The notes beneath the pieces are model-generated. The model ran no database searches. It was not told the DNA's origin and saw only the letters and a program-made list of their open reading frames with translations. Of a stretch of DNA of 64,000 nt, positions 29,036 through 36,145 are shown piece after piece. The DNA is from Paludibacteraceae bacterium. Its GTDB lineage: Bacteria > Bacteroidota > Bacteroidia > Bacteroidales > Paludibacteraceae. The position numbers were made by a program, and so were the translations under genes. The DNA lies in the NCBI GenBank assembly GCA_017962085.1, contig JAGCWA010000017.1:62001-126000 (forward strand). Direction: 5' to 3'. The first letter of the stretch is position 1; every line of letters starts with the position of its first letter.

Positions 29036-31057
29036 ATGAAGAAGTACTTATTGACATTGTGTTTGCTTGCGGTGGCTGTCGTGTATGCGCCGGCGCAGAA
29101 AGCGAACAGAAGCCCTAAAACGGGTAAATGGGGATTCATGAATGGCTCCACATGGGTCATTCAGCCTATTTATGAGAATTACGATCAGTTTAACGCATTC
29201 GCAGGAAAAAGATATGCTATCGTACAGTACCAAGGAAAGTGGGGTGCCATAGCGGCGGATGGGAAGTATTATTGCAAGCCAGTCTTCGCGACCAAGGAGA
29301 TGGCTCTCCGTGCCGCGAAATTAGCCGTGAAAGGTGGAGATAGAAGTGTTTTCCTTTATGCGGTCTACGATAACGCTAAGAACAGATGGGGATTTGTGGA
29401 TTACACCGGTGAAATGTATTTCCGTCCTATTTATGAGGAGGTTGATAATGAATACACGTTCGACAAGGGAAAGAGTTATGCCATTGTGAAGCTCGACAAA
29501 CAGTGGGGTGCTGTGGACCGTGAAGGTGTGATGGCCATCAACCCATATTTCACTTCGAAGGAGGATGTCCGTAAGGCAGTCAAGGAGTGGGAGATGAAGG
29601 CTGTATTGGGTGACAACATCTATATCGGTTTGAAGAACGGTGTGAAAAAGATCGGTTTCATCAACTATTTGGGTAACTGGATCATGAAGCCAGTGTTCGA
29701 GAACGTCGACAAGTCCGCACTCTTTAGTGCGACGTGCAATTTCGCTGTCGTGAAGTATAAAGGGAAATGGGGTGCCATTGACCGTGCCGGTAACTTCGTC
29801 GTTAAGCCTACATTCGCTGACATGAATGCGGCTAAGGCGGCAGCCAATAAGTGGCAAGCGAACAATCCGAAGGGAAGAGTCTCCTCTTCGCTGGTGCCTA
29901 ACTTGGAGTCGTTCGCATATAAGACCCCTAACCTTGCGGCGCAGGAGCCTCAGAAGAGACCTGACCCTACTCCTACTAAGCCAAGTGGAGGAAACACAAC
30001 GCCTGGCAAGGTGGAGCCTACGCCAACTGTCACTCACGTGGTGGAAGGCGCGCCGACCATCAAGATCTTGTCACCTAAGGATGGTTCCCAATACTCCTCT
30101 CCTGAGGTTACCTTCACCTACGAAACCTCTACCCATGATGGTAGTGAGCCAGAGATCATCGCTTACATCAACGGTGAGCTGATGCCTCGTACGAAGGGAG
30201 TGAAACGTGTCGGAAAGCAAATCACCCTCACGTTGCCGCGTGTGAGCGATTGCCGCGTGCAGTTGATCGCAAAGGATAACAGAGGACAGAATAGTGACCC
30301 TGCGGTTGTGTTGCTGCACTATCGTGGCGACCGTCCGAAACCAGCATTGCACGTCTTTGCTGTCGGTGTGAGCGATTATGACCAAGCAGACCTGAGATTG
30401 CAGCATGCGGCGAAGGATGCGGCAGACTTCATGAATACAGTAAAGACTTGCAATTTGTCTCAATATCAATCGCTGAAGACCGCCAACCTGATTCAGGATA
30501 AGACCGCTTCCGACAAGAACATCAAGAAGGGACTTTCCACTTTGGTTAACTCGGCAAGTCAGGGCGACGTGATTCTCCTCTTCTTCTCCGGACATGGTGC
30601 GAAAGAGGGTGCTGAGACTTACTTCTTGTCTTGCAATGCGGAGAGCAACGACCTCTTCTCTTCTGCGGTCGACTTCGATATCATCCGTAGCGCGTTGAAG
30701 AGAATGAAGGATAAGAAGTGCAAGATCATCATCTTCATGGATGCGTGCCACTCGGGTTCCATGTATGGCATCAGAGGCGCTGCGGAGACCTTCTCCATGG
30801 CAGAGCCTGACATCATCGGATTCTACTCCAGCACTGAGGCGCAGAAGTCCAACGAGTCCGAGCAGTGGGAGAACGGTATCTTCACGAAGGCTTTGCTTGA
30901 GGGTATAAAGGGTAAGGCAGTCGATGAGGAAGGAAACATCACGCTGGATGCTTTGGAGCTCTACATCCGTAACCAGGTAAGGCAAGCGACCAACGGAAGG
31001 CAAATGCCTATCTTCGAGAACAGACAAGGTAACTTCATCCTCTTCGAGAAGAAATAG
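29036..31057 (+). CDS. Exported WG-repeat protein with C-terminal caspase-like (C14) protease domain
   Basis: The 673-residue protein has a signal peptide (about 1-20, cut near APAQ). Six WG/KWG-type repeats follow (about 30-270: GKWGFMN, GKWGAIA, NRWGFVD, KQWGAVD, KIGFIN, GKWGAID), then a proline/threonine-rich linker (about 300-335), an Ig-like beta domain (about 338-430) and a caspase fold (about 437-673). The catalytic dyad is visible: His520 in FFSGHG and Cys571 in MDACHSG, so the protease appears active. Metacaspase-type C14 enzymes usually cut after Arg or Lys, but specificity here is unknown. It lies between the CHASE2 and FecR/DUF4384 genes. The signal peptide places it outside the cytoplasm, unlike most bacterial caspases tied to abortive infection. 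Confidence 0.9.
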   Translation: MKKYLLTLCLLAVAVVYAPAQKANRSPKTGKWGFMNGSTWVIQPIYENYDQFNAFAGKRYAIVQYQGKWGAIAADGKYYCKPVFATKEMALRAAKLAVKGGDRSVFLYAVYDNAKNRWGFVDYTGEMYFRPIYEEVDNEYTFDKGKSYAIVKLDKQWGAVDREGVMAINPYFTSKEDVRKAVKEWEMKAVLGDNIYIGLKNGVKKIGFINYLGNWIMKPVFENVDKSALFSATCNFAVVKYKGKWGAIDRAGNFVVKPTFADMNAAKAAANKWQANNPKGRVSSSLVPNLESFAYKTPNLAAQEPQKRPDPTPTKPSGGNTTPGKVEPTPTVTHVVEGAPTIKILSPKDGSQYSSPEVTFTYETSTHDGSEPEIIAYINGELMPRTKGVKRVGKQITLTLPRVSDCRVQLIAKDNRGQNSDPAVVLLHYRGDRPKPALHVFAVGVSDYDQADLRLQHAAKDAADFMNTVKTCNLSQYQSLKTANLIQDKTASDKNIKKGLSTLVNSASQGDVILLFFSGHGAKEGAETYFLSCNAESNDLFSSAVDFDIIRSALKRMKDKKCKIIIFMDACHSGSMYGIRGAAETFSMAEPDIIGFYSSTEAQKSNESEQWENGIFTKALLEGIKGKAVDEEGNITLDALELYIRNQVRQATNGRQMPIFENRQGNFILFEKK

Positions 31058-31058
31058 T

Positions 31059-31075
31059 TTGGCATGTGTTTTGCA
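31059..31075 (+). promoter_or_regulatory. Sigma-54-like promoter upstream of the FecR/DUF4384 gene
   Basis: TTGGCATGTGTTTTGCA has GG (31061-31062) and GC (31073-31074) exactly 12 nt apart, as in the sigma-54 consensus TGGCAC-N5-TTGCA. It begins 2 nt after the caspase stop codon. A start about 12 nt downstream would leave a 5' leader near 27 nt. The gene then has an AAAGGAG ribosome-binding site, which is unusually strong for this phylum. A related copy is at 32011. Confidence 0.55.
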
Positions 31076-31112
31076 CTAACTTTAGTAAACATTAATAAGA
31101 AAGGAGATCAAT

Positions 31113-31991
31113 ATGAAGAAAAGTTTTTTGATAGCGCTTTTGTCGATGCTGGTTAGCTTCGTCTGCGCACAAGATATCTACGTCTACTCCGTCATCGGGA
31201 AAGCGGAGAAGCAAGCGAACGGAAAGTGGGTGGCTCTGCAGAAAAGGGATCCGCTCCAATTGACGGATATGATCCGTGTGGATAACAACTCGGCTTTGTC
31301 TTTTATTGACCGTAAGGCGGAGAAGATCTATTCCATCTCCCAGAACAATGGACAAAAGGTGAGCGAGCTGATCGCCAACTACAAAAGCAAGCAGAGCTAT
31401 GCCTCTAACTTCGTGTCCCACGCATCCAAGTCCCTCTTCAACGGAGGATCTGACAGGATCAGCCATGAGGCCGCAGGTTGTACCTACCGTGGAGATATCA
31501 TAGAGAATGATATCGCTAAGGCTATCTTGGCAAAGCATAACGGCAGTCCATTGGGCTCCATGAACAATGCCAAGACCGATTATGCCATTTCGTTCTCCAT
31601 CCTCGACAGAAGGACTAAGGCAGAATTGGAGGGTGTAGTGGCGTTGGATAGCCAAGCTGTCTTCAGAATCAAGAACAGCAGCGACACGCCGTTGTATGTG
31701 AATATCCTCGACATCAACAAGAATGGTGAGAAGTATGATTGCTTGCCGATCGATGATGCCACGACGATGTCCCATTTGCTCATTCCGGGCAATTGTACCA
31801 TTGATTTGACGACCTATCCAGTGGAATTCTCTGAGCCAGTGGGAATTGACAACCTGATTCTCATTGCGACTGAGGTGCCATACGACCTTCGTCAGGTGAT
31901 GAAATACTTTGATAAGGCGGATGCTTCCAAGGTACAGTCGTCCAATTATCCTGTAGGTGTTTATTGTAAAAAAATTGAAGTAAAACAATAA
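31113..31991 (+). CDS. Exported FecR-like/DUF4384 protein
   Basis: The 292-residue protein has a signal peptide (about 1-19, cut near VCAQ). Residues about 22-75 (VIGKAEKQANGKWVALQKRD ... ALSFIDR) resemble the small beta domain of FecR-type proteins. The region about 180-260 (FRIKNSSDTPLYVNILDI ... LILIATEVP) resembles DUF4384, a domain often found with caspases and CHAT proteases. It has no catalytic motif that I can see. It follows the caspase gene by 55 nt and has its own putative sigma-54 promoter, so it may be made under other conditions or in excess. A role as partner, substrate or inhibitor of the caspase is inference. Confidence 0.75.
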   Translation: MKKSFLIALLSMLVSFVCAQDIYVYSVIGKAEKQANGKWVALQKRDPLQLTDMIRVDNNSALSFIDRKAEKIYSISQNNGQKVSELIANYKSKQSYASNFVSHASKSLFNGGSDRISHEAAGCTYRGDIIENDIAKAILAKHNGSPLGSMNNAKTDYAISFSILDRRTKAELEGVVALDSQAVFRIKNSSDTPLYVNILDINKNGEKYDCLPIDDATTMSHLLIPGNCTIDLTTYPVEFSEPVGIDNLILIATEVPYDLRQVMKYFDKADASKVQSSNYPVGVYCKKIEVKQ

Positions 31992-32010
31992 ATTTAACGA
32001 TTCGGAAAGT

Positions 32011-32027
32011 TTGGCACGCTTTTTGTA
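32011..32027 (+). promoter_or_regulatory. Second sigma-54-like motif, downstream of the FecR/DUF4384 gene
   Basis: TTGGCACGCTTTTTGTA keeps GG (32013-32014) and G (32025) at the 12-nt spacing; the -12 dinucleotide is GT rather than GC. The surrounding 31 nt (32008-32038) match 31056-31086 at 23 positions, including bases beyond the core. No ORF follows; a terminator lies about 65-100 nt downstream of the expected start. Confidence 0.45.
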
Positions 32028-32036
32028 CTATACTTA

Positions 32037-32135
32037 ATGGCGTTGTGAAATGCTTTCCTTATAAATTTGTAGTTTAGTTCTAATTTGCGTTTTTTAAAAA
32101 GAAAAGCCATTCCATTCGGGTGGCTTTCTTTTTTT
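32037..32135 (+). ncRNA. Putative small RNA of about 100 nt
   Basis: A transcript from the second sigma-54-like motif would start near 32037 and end at the terminator at 32103-32135. No ORF of useful length is present in it. The alternative is that the terminator simply ends the mRNA of the FecR/DUF4384 gene. No known RNA family was recognised. Confidence 0.3.
32103..32135 (+). terminator. Rho-independent terminator
   Basis: AAAGCCATTC (32103-32112) pairs with GGGTGGCTTT (32118-32127), with two G-U pairs, around a 5-nt loop. A T run (32129-32135) follows. It ends the locus begun at 27709 or the short transcript from 32037. Confidence 0.8.
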
Positions 32136-32250
32136 ATCAGGGAATATCAAAACCGATCTCTTTAGAGAATTAAAAGAAGAAGATATTTCTGTTCGGATAG
32201 TCCATATAGATTCTAACAGTAGATTCCACGTAGATCAAACAAGTTCTAAC

Positions 32251-32287
32251 AAAAAAAAGACTGACCCTTTCGGAAAATCAGTCTTTT
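32251..32287 (-). terminator. Terminator of tRNA-Phe
   Basis: On the minus strand the 10-bp stem AAAAGACTGA/TCAGTCTTTT (32287-32278 with 32264-32255) is followed by a T run (to 32251). It begins 4 nt after the tRNA 3' end. Confidence 0.8.
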
Positions 32288-32290
32288 CTG

Positions 32291-32363
32291 TGGTACCACC
32301 AGGAATCGAACCGGGGACACAAGGATTTTCAGTCCTTTGCTCTACCAACTGAGCTATGGCACC
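32291..32363 (-). tRNA. tRNA-Phe (anticodon GAA)
   Basis: The 73-nt gene folds as a cloverleaf. The acceptor stem is GGTGCCA with TGGTACC (one G-U pair) and discriminator A. The D-arm is GCTCAGTTGGTAGAGC. The anticodon stem-loop is AGGACTGAAAATCCT with GAA, and the T-loop is TTCGATT. CCA is not encoded. The T-stem (CCCGG/CCTGG) has an apparent C-U mismatch at its middle pair. Confidence 0.95.
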
Positions 32364-32383
32364 AACTTTTTGTTTTTGCTCTG

Positions 32384-32414
32384 CAAAGGTAGGGACTTTT
32401 CTTGAAGTGGCAAA
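32384..32414 (-). promoter_or_regulatory. tRNA-Phe promoter
   Basis: On the minus strand TTTG (32414-32411), a 19-nt spacer and TACCTTTG (32391-32384) match the phylum consensus exactly. The start would be about 13 nt before the mature tRNA. Confidence 0.8.
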
Positions 32415-32464
32415 TTTTTTCGGGTTATTTTTTAATATTATTTTTTACATAACTGATAATCAAT

Positions 32465-32472
32465 TATATTTG
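32465..32472 (+). promoter_or_regulatory. -7 box of the YgjP-like gene
   Basis: TATATTTG matches TANNTTTG and lies 19 nt before the ATG at 32492. Its -33 partner is only a T run. Confidence 0.5.
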
Positions 32473-32491
32473 TATATATCTTGAGAATTTA

Positions 32492-33232
32492 ATGGAGGAT
32501 GACATGGGCTATAAGGAGGATGAAATAGAGGTGGAGGGGATTGGGAAAGTTACGGTTTCCTATAGCGTGAGGGCGAAATATATATCCATTAGGGTAAAAC
32601 CGAGGGAGATTGTATTGGTTGTTCCTAGGCGGAACACCCTAAAGGATGCACTTTTTTTCTTGGATAAGAAGAGGGAGTGGATAAAAAATGCTTTGAGGAA
32701 GAACGAGGAGCGATTGTCTAAAAGTCAGGTGGCAGTGTTAGATGAGGAAAGTGAGTACAAGACGCTGACGTTTACGGTGCGTATTGTGCGGGTGGAGGGC
32801 GTCCATTTCCAGTCGTCATTGAAGGAAGGGGTGCTTACCATCTCATGTCCGAAGAGCGTTGATATAAAGGCGGAGAATGTCCAGACGCTCATTCGGAAGG
32901 TGATAGAGCGGACCATGCTAGTTGAGGCTAAGCGCGTATTGCCGGAGAGGCTTTCGTATATCGCGCGGAGGTGTGGTTTGCGGTATGTAAGTTGTCGTAT
33001 CCGCAATGTGCGGTCCATATGGGGCAGTTGCACAAAAGAAAGCCACATCAGTTTGAATTTATACCTGATGCGGCTTCCACAACATTTGATAGATTACGTT
33101 CTAATTCACGAGTTATGCCATACTGTGGAGATGAATCACAGTGATCGTTTCTGGGCTCTTGTCGACTCGTACACGGGCGGTAATTCCAAATCGCTCAGGA
33201 AGGAGCTCCGTGGTTATTGCCCTGGTTTCTGA
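32492..33232 (+). CDS. YgjP-like (DUF45) zinc metallopeptidase
   Basis: The 246-residue protein belongs to the YgjP/DUF45 family of small gluzincin-like proteases of uncertain substrate. The zinc motif HELCHTVEMNHS near 205-216 gives two histidines and the catalytic glutamate, with a third ligand likely in MNHSDRFW. The segment RSIWGSCTK upstream is the usual family marker. It has no signal peptide or membrane segment, so it is cytoplasmic. An alternative ATG lies five codons in. Confidence 0.85.
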   Translation: MEDDMGYKEDEIEVEGIGKVTVSYSVRAKYISIRVKPREIVLVVPRRNTLKDALFFLDKKREWIKNALRKNEERLSKSQVAVLDEESEYKTLTFTVRIVRVEGVHFQSSLKEGVLTISCPKSVDIKAENVQTLIRKVIERTMLVEAKRVLPERLSYIARRCGLRYVSCRIRNVRSIWGSCTKESHISLNLYLMRLPQHLIDYVLIHELCHTVEMNHSDRFWALVDSYTGGNSKSLRKELRGYCPGF

Positions 33233-33248
33233 CGGTTCCTTGTGACCT

Positions 33249-33734
33249 TTAGTCCTGCCGTTTCGGTGCGTCGACGTGCTTTAATTCGATGTAATTATCT
33301 CCTCGGCTGAGGTTACCCTCTTTGTATGCCCAATAGTCGGCCAAATCGATGTAATAATATCCATAGATATAATTGCTTGTTATCTTGGTGATATCGATGC
33401 AGGAAATATCAGACTGCCAGCGGCCTCCGTAATTTATGGCGGCTACGCTGTACGCGTCATCCAGCCAATACCAGCTGAATTCGTAAGTGTAATCATATTG
33501 GCCCTTGATGTATACTTCCTCGTAGCCATATTTGTAGCCGTTTTCCTCGTAGAAAAAGAATCTGCTGAAGTAGTTTTCCTGTCCGTAGTTTTCTTTGACG
33601 GGCAATACTCCTTCCCAACATACTCCTGTGAGCATCTTCCCTTCCATCTCCTCCTCGTTTTGGCATGAGGATAAACAACTGATGGAGATTACCGACAATA
33701 GAATGGCGGTGATTTTTTTGTGTAAAGGTTTCAT
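33249..33734 (-). CDS. Small lipoprotein of unknown function
   Basis: The 161-residue protein has a lipoprotein signal ending in CLSSCQNEEE, with lipidation at the second of these cysteines (about residue 24). The acidic residues following it suggest export to the surface. The mature part is rich in tyrosine and glycine (YEENGYKYGYEEVYIKGQY) and reads as beta-strand. I recognise no family. Confidence 0.65.
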   Translation of the reverse strand: MKPLHKKITAILLSVISISCLSSCQNEEEMEGKMLTGVCWEGVLPVKENYGQENYFSRFFFYEENGYKYGYEEVYIKGQYDYTYEFSWYWLDDAYSVAAINYGGRWQSDISCIDITKITSNYIYGYYYIDLADYWAYKEGNLSRGDNYIELKHVDAPKRQD

Positions 33735-33892
33735 ATCTTTTTCGTATTAGTTTATACTTCGTTACTGGTGGGTTGCGATGGAGTCCTTCCCATGTGGCCC
33801 ACGGTTCTATACAAAATTAAAAAAATAAATCAGAATAGCAACAAAATGGGCGTATTTTTCGAGCCTGGAGGGGCGTGTTTTATTAGTAATAT

Positions 33893-33937
33893 AAAAAAGA
33901 TAGGAGCATGGTTCTTTGGGTTTGCCATGCTCCTATC
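33893..33937 (-). terminator. Terminator in the gap between the two lipoprotein genes
   Basis: A perfect 13-bp inverted repeat (33899-33911 with 33925-33937) encloses a 13-nt loop. Read on the minus strand it is followed by TTTTTTAT, so it suits the gene at 34042-34557. The rest of the gap (33735-34041) holds no gene that I can see. Confidence 0.75.
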
Positions 33938-34041
33938 GTATTTTTGGGGGTAGAATAGAAATCGGCCATAATGAATCATCTCTTTTTTGTCCCCTTTGTG
34001 GTTGGTGAAGGGGGTGGGATTTGTCACATGGCTGTTTAGCG

Positions 34042-34557
34042 TTATTCTCTAGTTACGTCGTTCGAGTCTAGTTGGAACGAAAGTCCTTCTCCCTCTGCGC
34101 TTGCATATACGGAGTAGGTTCCGTCGCTGTTCTTGCAGATTTTTGCTTTCGCATTTTCCACTGTTCGTATCTCGTTTGAGTATTCTTTAAGAATATTCAA
34201 TTGGTTAGGTCCCATGGTGCCGATGGCGTAGCTATCCTTGCTTATGTCGGAGAAGAGGATATGCAAGGATTTGGAACCGTAGTTTTTCCCCTCGTTTAAA
34301 TCGTATTCTTTGCCCCATTCAGCGCTCTTCAGCATGAGTTTGATGGTCAAGTTTTTGCTGTCTGTTGAGGCTTCGAAACTGATGTCACCTGACTTTTTGG
34401 AGAAGGAGGCCTTAGATAGTTGGTATTCCACGCCATTCACGATGGCGAGCTTTTTGGGGGACAAGTCTTCCTCCGTGTAATCATAACCCTTTTCACAAGA
34501 GCTAAAGATGACCATACACATGAGTAAGGTCGTCCAAATGGCAAAGAAGCGTTTCAT
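34042..34557 (-). CDS. Lipoprotein of unknown function
   Basis: Starting at the ATG at 34557, the 171-residue product begins MKRFFAIWTTLLMCMVIFSSCEKG, with the lipobox FSSC and lipidation at Cys21. The rest looks like a single beta-rich domain with pairs of strands around KKLAIVNGVEYQLSKA. An in-frame upstream ATG at 34614 would spoil the signal peptide and is rejected. A TATATTTG box on the minus strand (34619-34612) lies about 55 nt upstream. No family recognised. Confidence 0.7.
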   Translation of the reverse strand: MKRFFAIWTTLLMCMVIFSSCEKGYDYTEEDLSPKKLAIVNGVEYQLSKASFSKKSGDISFEASTDSKNLTIKLMLKSAEWGKEYDLNEGKNYGSKSLHILFSDISKDSYAIGTMGPNQLNILKEYSNEIRTVENAKAKICKNSDGTYSVYASAEGEGLSFQLDSNDVTRE

Positions 34558-34961
34558 AAAATCGTATTTTGTTACAATAAAAACCACATTCATAAAGAGT
34601 TGAATGCGTTGCAAATATAATAATCTTATTTTGAATAATTATAGAAAATTATGAAATTTAAGGGATCTGCTCATGTCTTGTGCGTTTAAATGGTGTAATG
34701 TACGCTAAGGGGTATCCATTTCCCATGGTTGATAAAATTTAGTTTGTATTGATTTAATAATGAGCATTCTAATTGTTATTTTATTGCATTTTCAGTGTAT
34801 GTGGATAGGTCCGAGTATATTGCTTTTGAATATTTCTTTGGTTTTTTGTGTAAAATATCATTCGAAAATTGCGTTTTTACAATTTTAGTTGTACTTTCAC
34901 GCGTTCTTATATGGATGTGTTATTATGCTTATCAATAAATATTAATGTTGTTTATTTTATT
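34558..34961. other. 404-nt AT-rich divergent intergenic region
   Basis: This gap separates the minus-strand lipoprotein from the plus-strand amidotransferase. Apart from the lipoprotein's -7 box I see no gene or hairpin. The frame of the amidotransferase extends into it to 34869, but that part is not typical protein. Confidence 0.5.
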
Positions 34962-36017
34962 ATGGTAAAGAGATGTAGTGTATGCAATTTACCCGAAAGT
35001 TATCCTGACATTACGTTCAATTCAGAGGGTGAATGCAATTATTGTACAGCAGTTCGTGAACATTATCAGTATCCGGGTTTTGAAGCCTTAAAGAGGGATA
35101 TTGATAAAATATTGTCGCAGAGTTCCCCGGACAGGAAATACGACTGTGTGGTAGGCCTTAGTGGCGGAAGGGATAGTTCGTATCTTCTCTATTACGCGAA
35201 GGAGGTCTTACATTTGAATGTCTTAGCGTTATCTGTGGAACATGACTTTATGCCTCCTCAGACCAGGCAGAATATCAAGACAATTGTGGAGAAGCTAGGA
35301 GTTGACATCCATTATATAAAGAATGATGCGTTGAATAAGGCGAGCAGGGCGTGTGTCCGTAGTTGGGCGAAGAAACCGGATGTCGCCATGTGCGCGACCT
35401 TCTGCACGGGTTGTCGCTATGGACTCAAGAAACTGATTCCCGAGCATGTGAAGAAAGTGGGTGCTCCGTTGATGTTGATAGGTGATTCCCCTTTCGAGGC
35501 CATGGACTATCGTGTTAAGTTGCTCTGCGACGGCAAGGCTGAAACCACGAAAAACAAGATGATAGGCTATGCCAAAAGGCTTTTCAAGAACCCTTCTTAT
35601 TTCAGTTCGTTCAACTCGTTGTATTATCAGGCGCAGGACTTCGTCTCTTGGGAGAATGCGAAGGGTAATGTGATTCCTACGAGGATTCAGCCCTTTTATT
35701 ATATCGAATGGAAGAAGGATGAGGTCCTCTCGAAGATCAAGGCGTTGGGATGGGGGTATGACCAAAGCTTCAACTCCACGTGGCGTTCGGACTGTTACAT
35801 CAATATGCTAAGGCAATTCTTTTATAAAAAAGCGCTGGGATATAATGATACGGATGTTTATTATGCTCAATTGCTTAGGGACAAGGAGATAGATAGATCC
35901 GAGGCGTTGAAATGCATACAGGAGGAGGGCGATTTCAGTGAGGACGCTATCCGTACAGTCTTAAAGGATTTCTACGACGTGGATCTGGATGACGTGTTGC
36001 GTAGAATGAAGAAATAA
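34962..36017 (+). CDS. N-acetyl sugar amidotransferase (PseA/WbpG-like)
   Basis: The 351-residue enzyme belongs to the PP-loop ATP pyrophosphatase amidotransferases that convert an acetamido group into an acetamidino group on sugars of surface glycans. An N-terminal zinc-ribbon-like CSVCNLPES ... CNYC is followed by the PP-loop VVGLSGGRDSS (about 72-82). Start is the ATG at 34962. Such enzymes normally sit inside an O-antigen or pseudaminic acid cluster with two glutaminase partners (HisH/HisF-like). Here it is alone, 9 kb from the polysaccharide genes. Confidence 0.87.
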   Translation: MVKRCSVCNLPESYPDITFNSEGECNYCTAVREHYQYPGFEALKRDIDKILSQSSPDRKYDCVVGLSGGRDSSYLLYYAKEVLHLNVLALSVEHDFMPPQTRQNIKTIVEKLGVDIHYIKNDALNKASRACVRSWAKKPDVAMCATFCTGCRYGLKKLIPEHVKKVGAPLMLIGDSPFEAMDYRVKLLCDGKAETTKNKMIGYAKRLFKNPSYFSSFNSLYYQAQDFVSWENAKGNVIPTRIQPFYYIEWKKDEVLSKIKALGWGYDQSFNSTWRSDCYINMLRQFFYKKALGYNDTDVYYAQLLRDKEIDRSEALKCIQEEGDFSEDAIRTVLKDFYDVDLDDVLRRMKK

Positions 36018-36036
36018 TTTTGACTCGCATATGTGT

Positions 36037-36073
36037 GGTCCGGGTCCCGTTTGGAACCCGGACCTATTTTTTT
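36037..36073 (+). terminator. Terminator of the amidotransferase gene
   Basis: GGTCCGGGT (36037-36045) pairs with ACCCGGACC (36056-36064) and is followed by ATTTTTTT, 20 nt after the stop codon. Confidence 0.9.
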
Positions 36074-36090
36074 AATATCGAGTCTTTCTA

Positions 36091-36120
36091 TTTGGTTTTG
36101 AAAGTAATTCATTATATTTG
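36091..36120 (+). promoter_or_regulatory. Promoter of the rhamnogalacturonan lyase gene
   Basis: TTTG (36091-36094), an 18-nt spacer and TATATTTG (36113-36120) lie 25 nt before the ATG at 36146. The spacer is one nt shorter than usual. Confidence 0.65.
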
Positions 36121-36145
36121 CGACAAGAACATAACACATACCAAA

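Noticed and set aside
29036-31057. Classical anti-phage caspase (abortive infection) system
   Set aside because: A clear signal peptide and no adjoining nuclease, NTPase or sensor typical of defence loci were found, so an envelope role is preferred.
32136-32290. Open plus-strand frame running into the tRNA-Phe region, which could be a protein remnant
   Set aside because: It has no start codon, and its last part is simply the antisense of tRNA-Phe and its terminator. The rest is too short to judge.
26367-32363. Genomic island integrated at the 3' end of tRNA-Phe
   Set aside because: The caspase genes lie on the 3' side of the tRNA, but no integrase and no repeat of the tRNA 3' end were found.
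34869-34961. N-terminal extension of the sugar amidotransferase
   Set aside because: The extra 31 codons lie in AT-rich intergenic sequence and precede the usual zinc-ribbon start. The ATG at 34962 fits the family.
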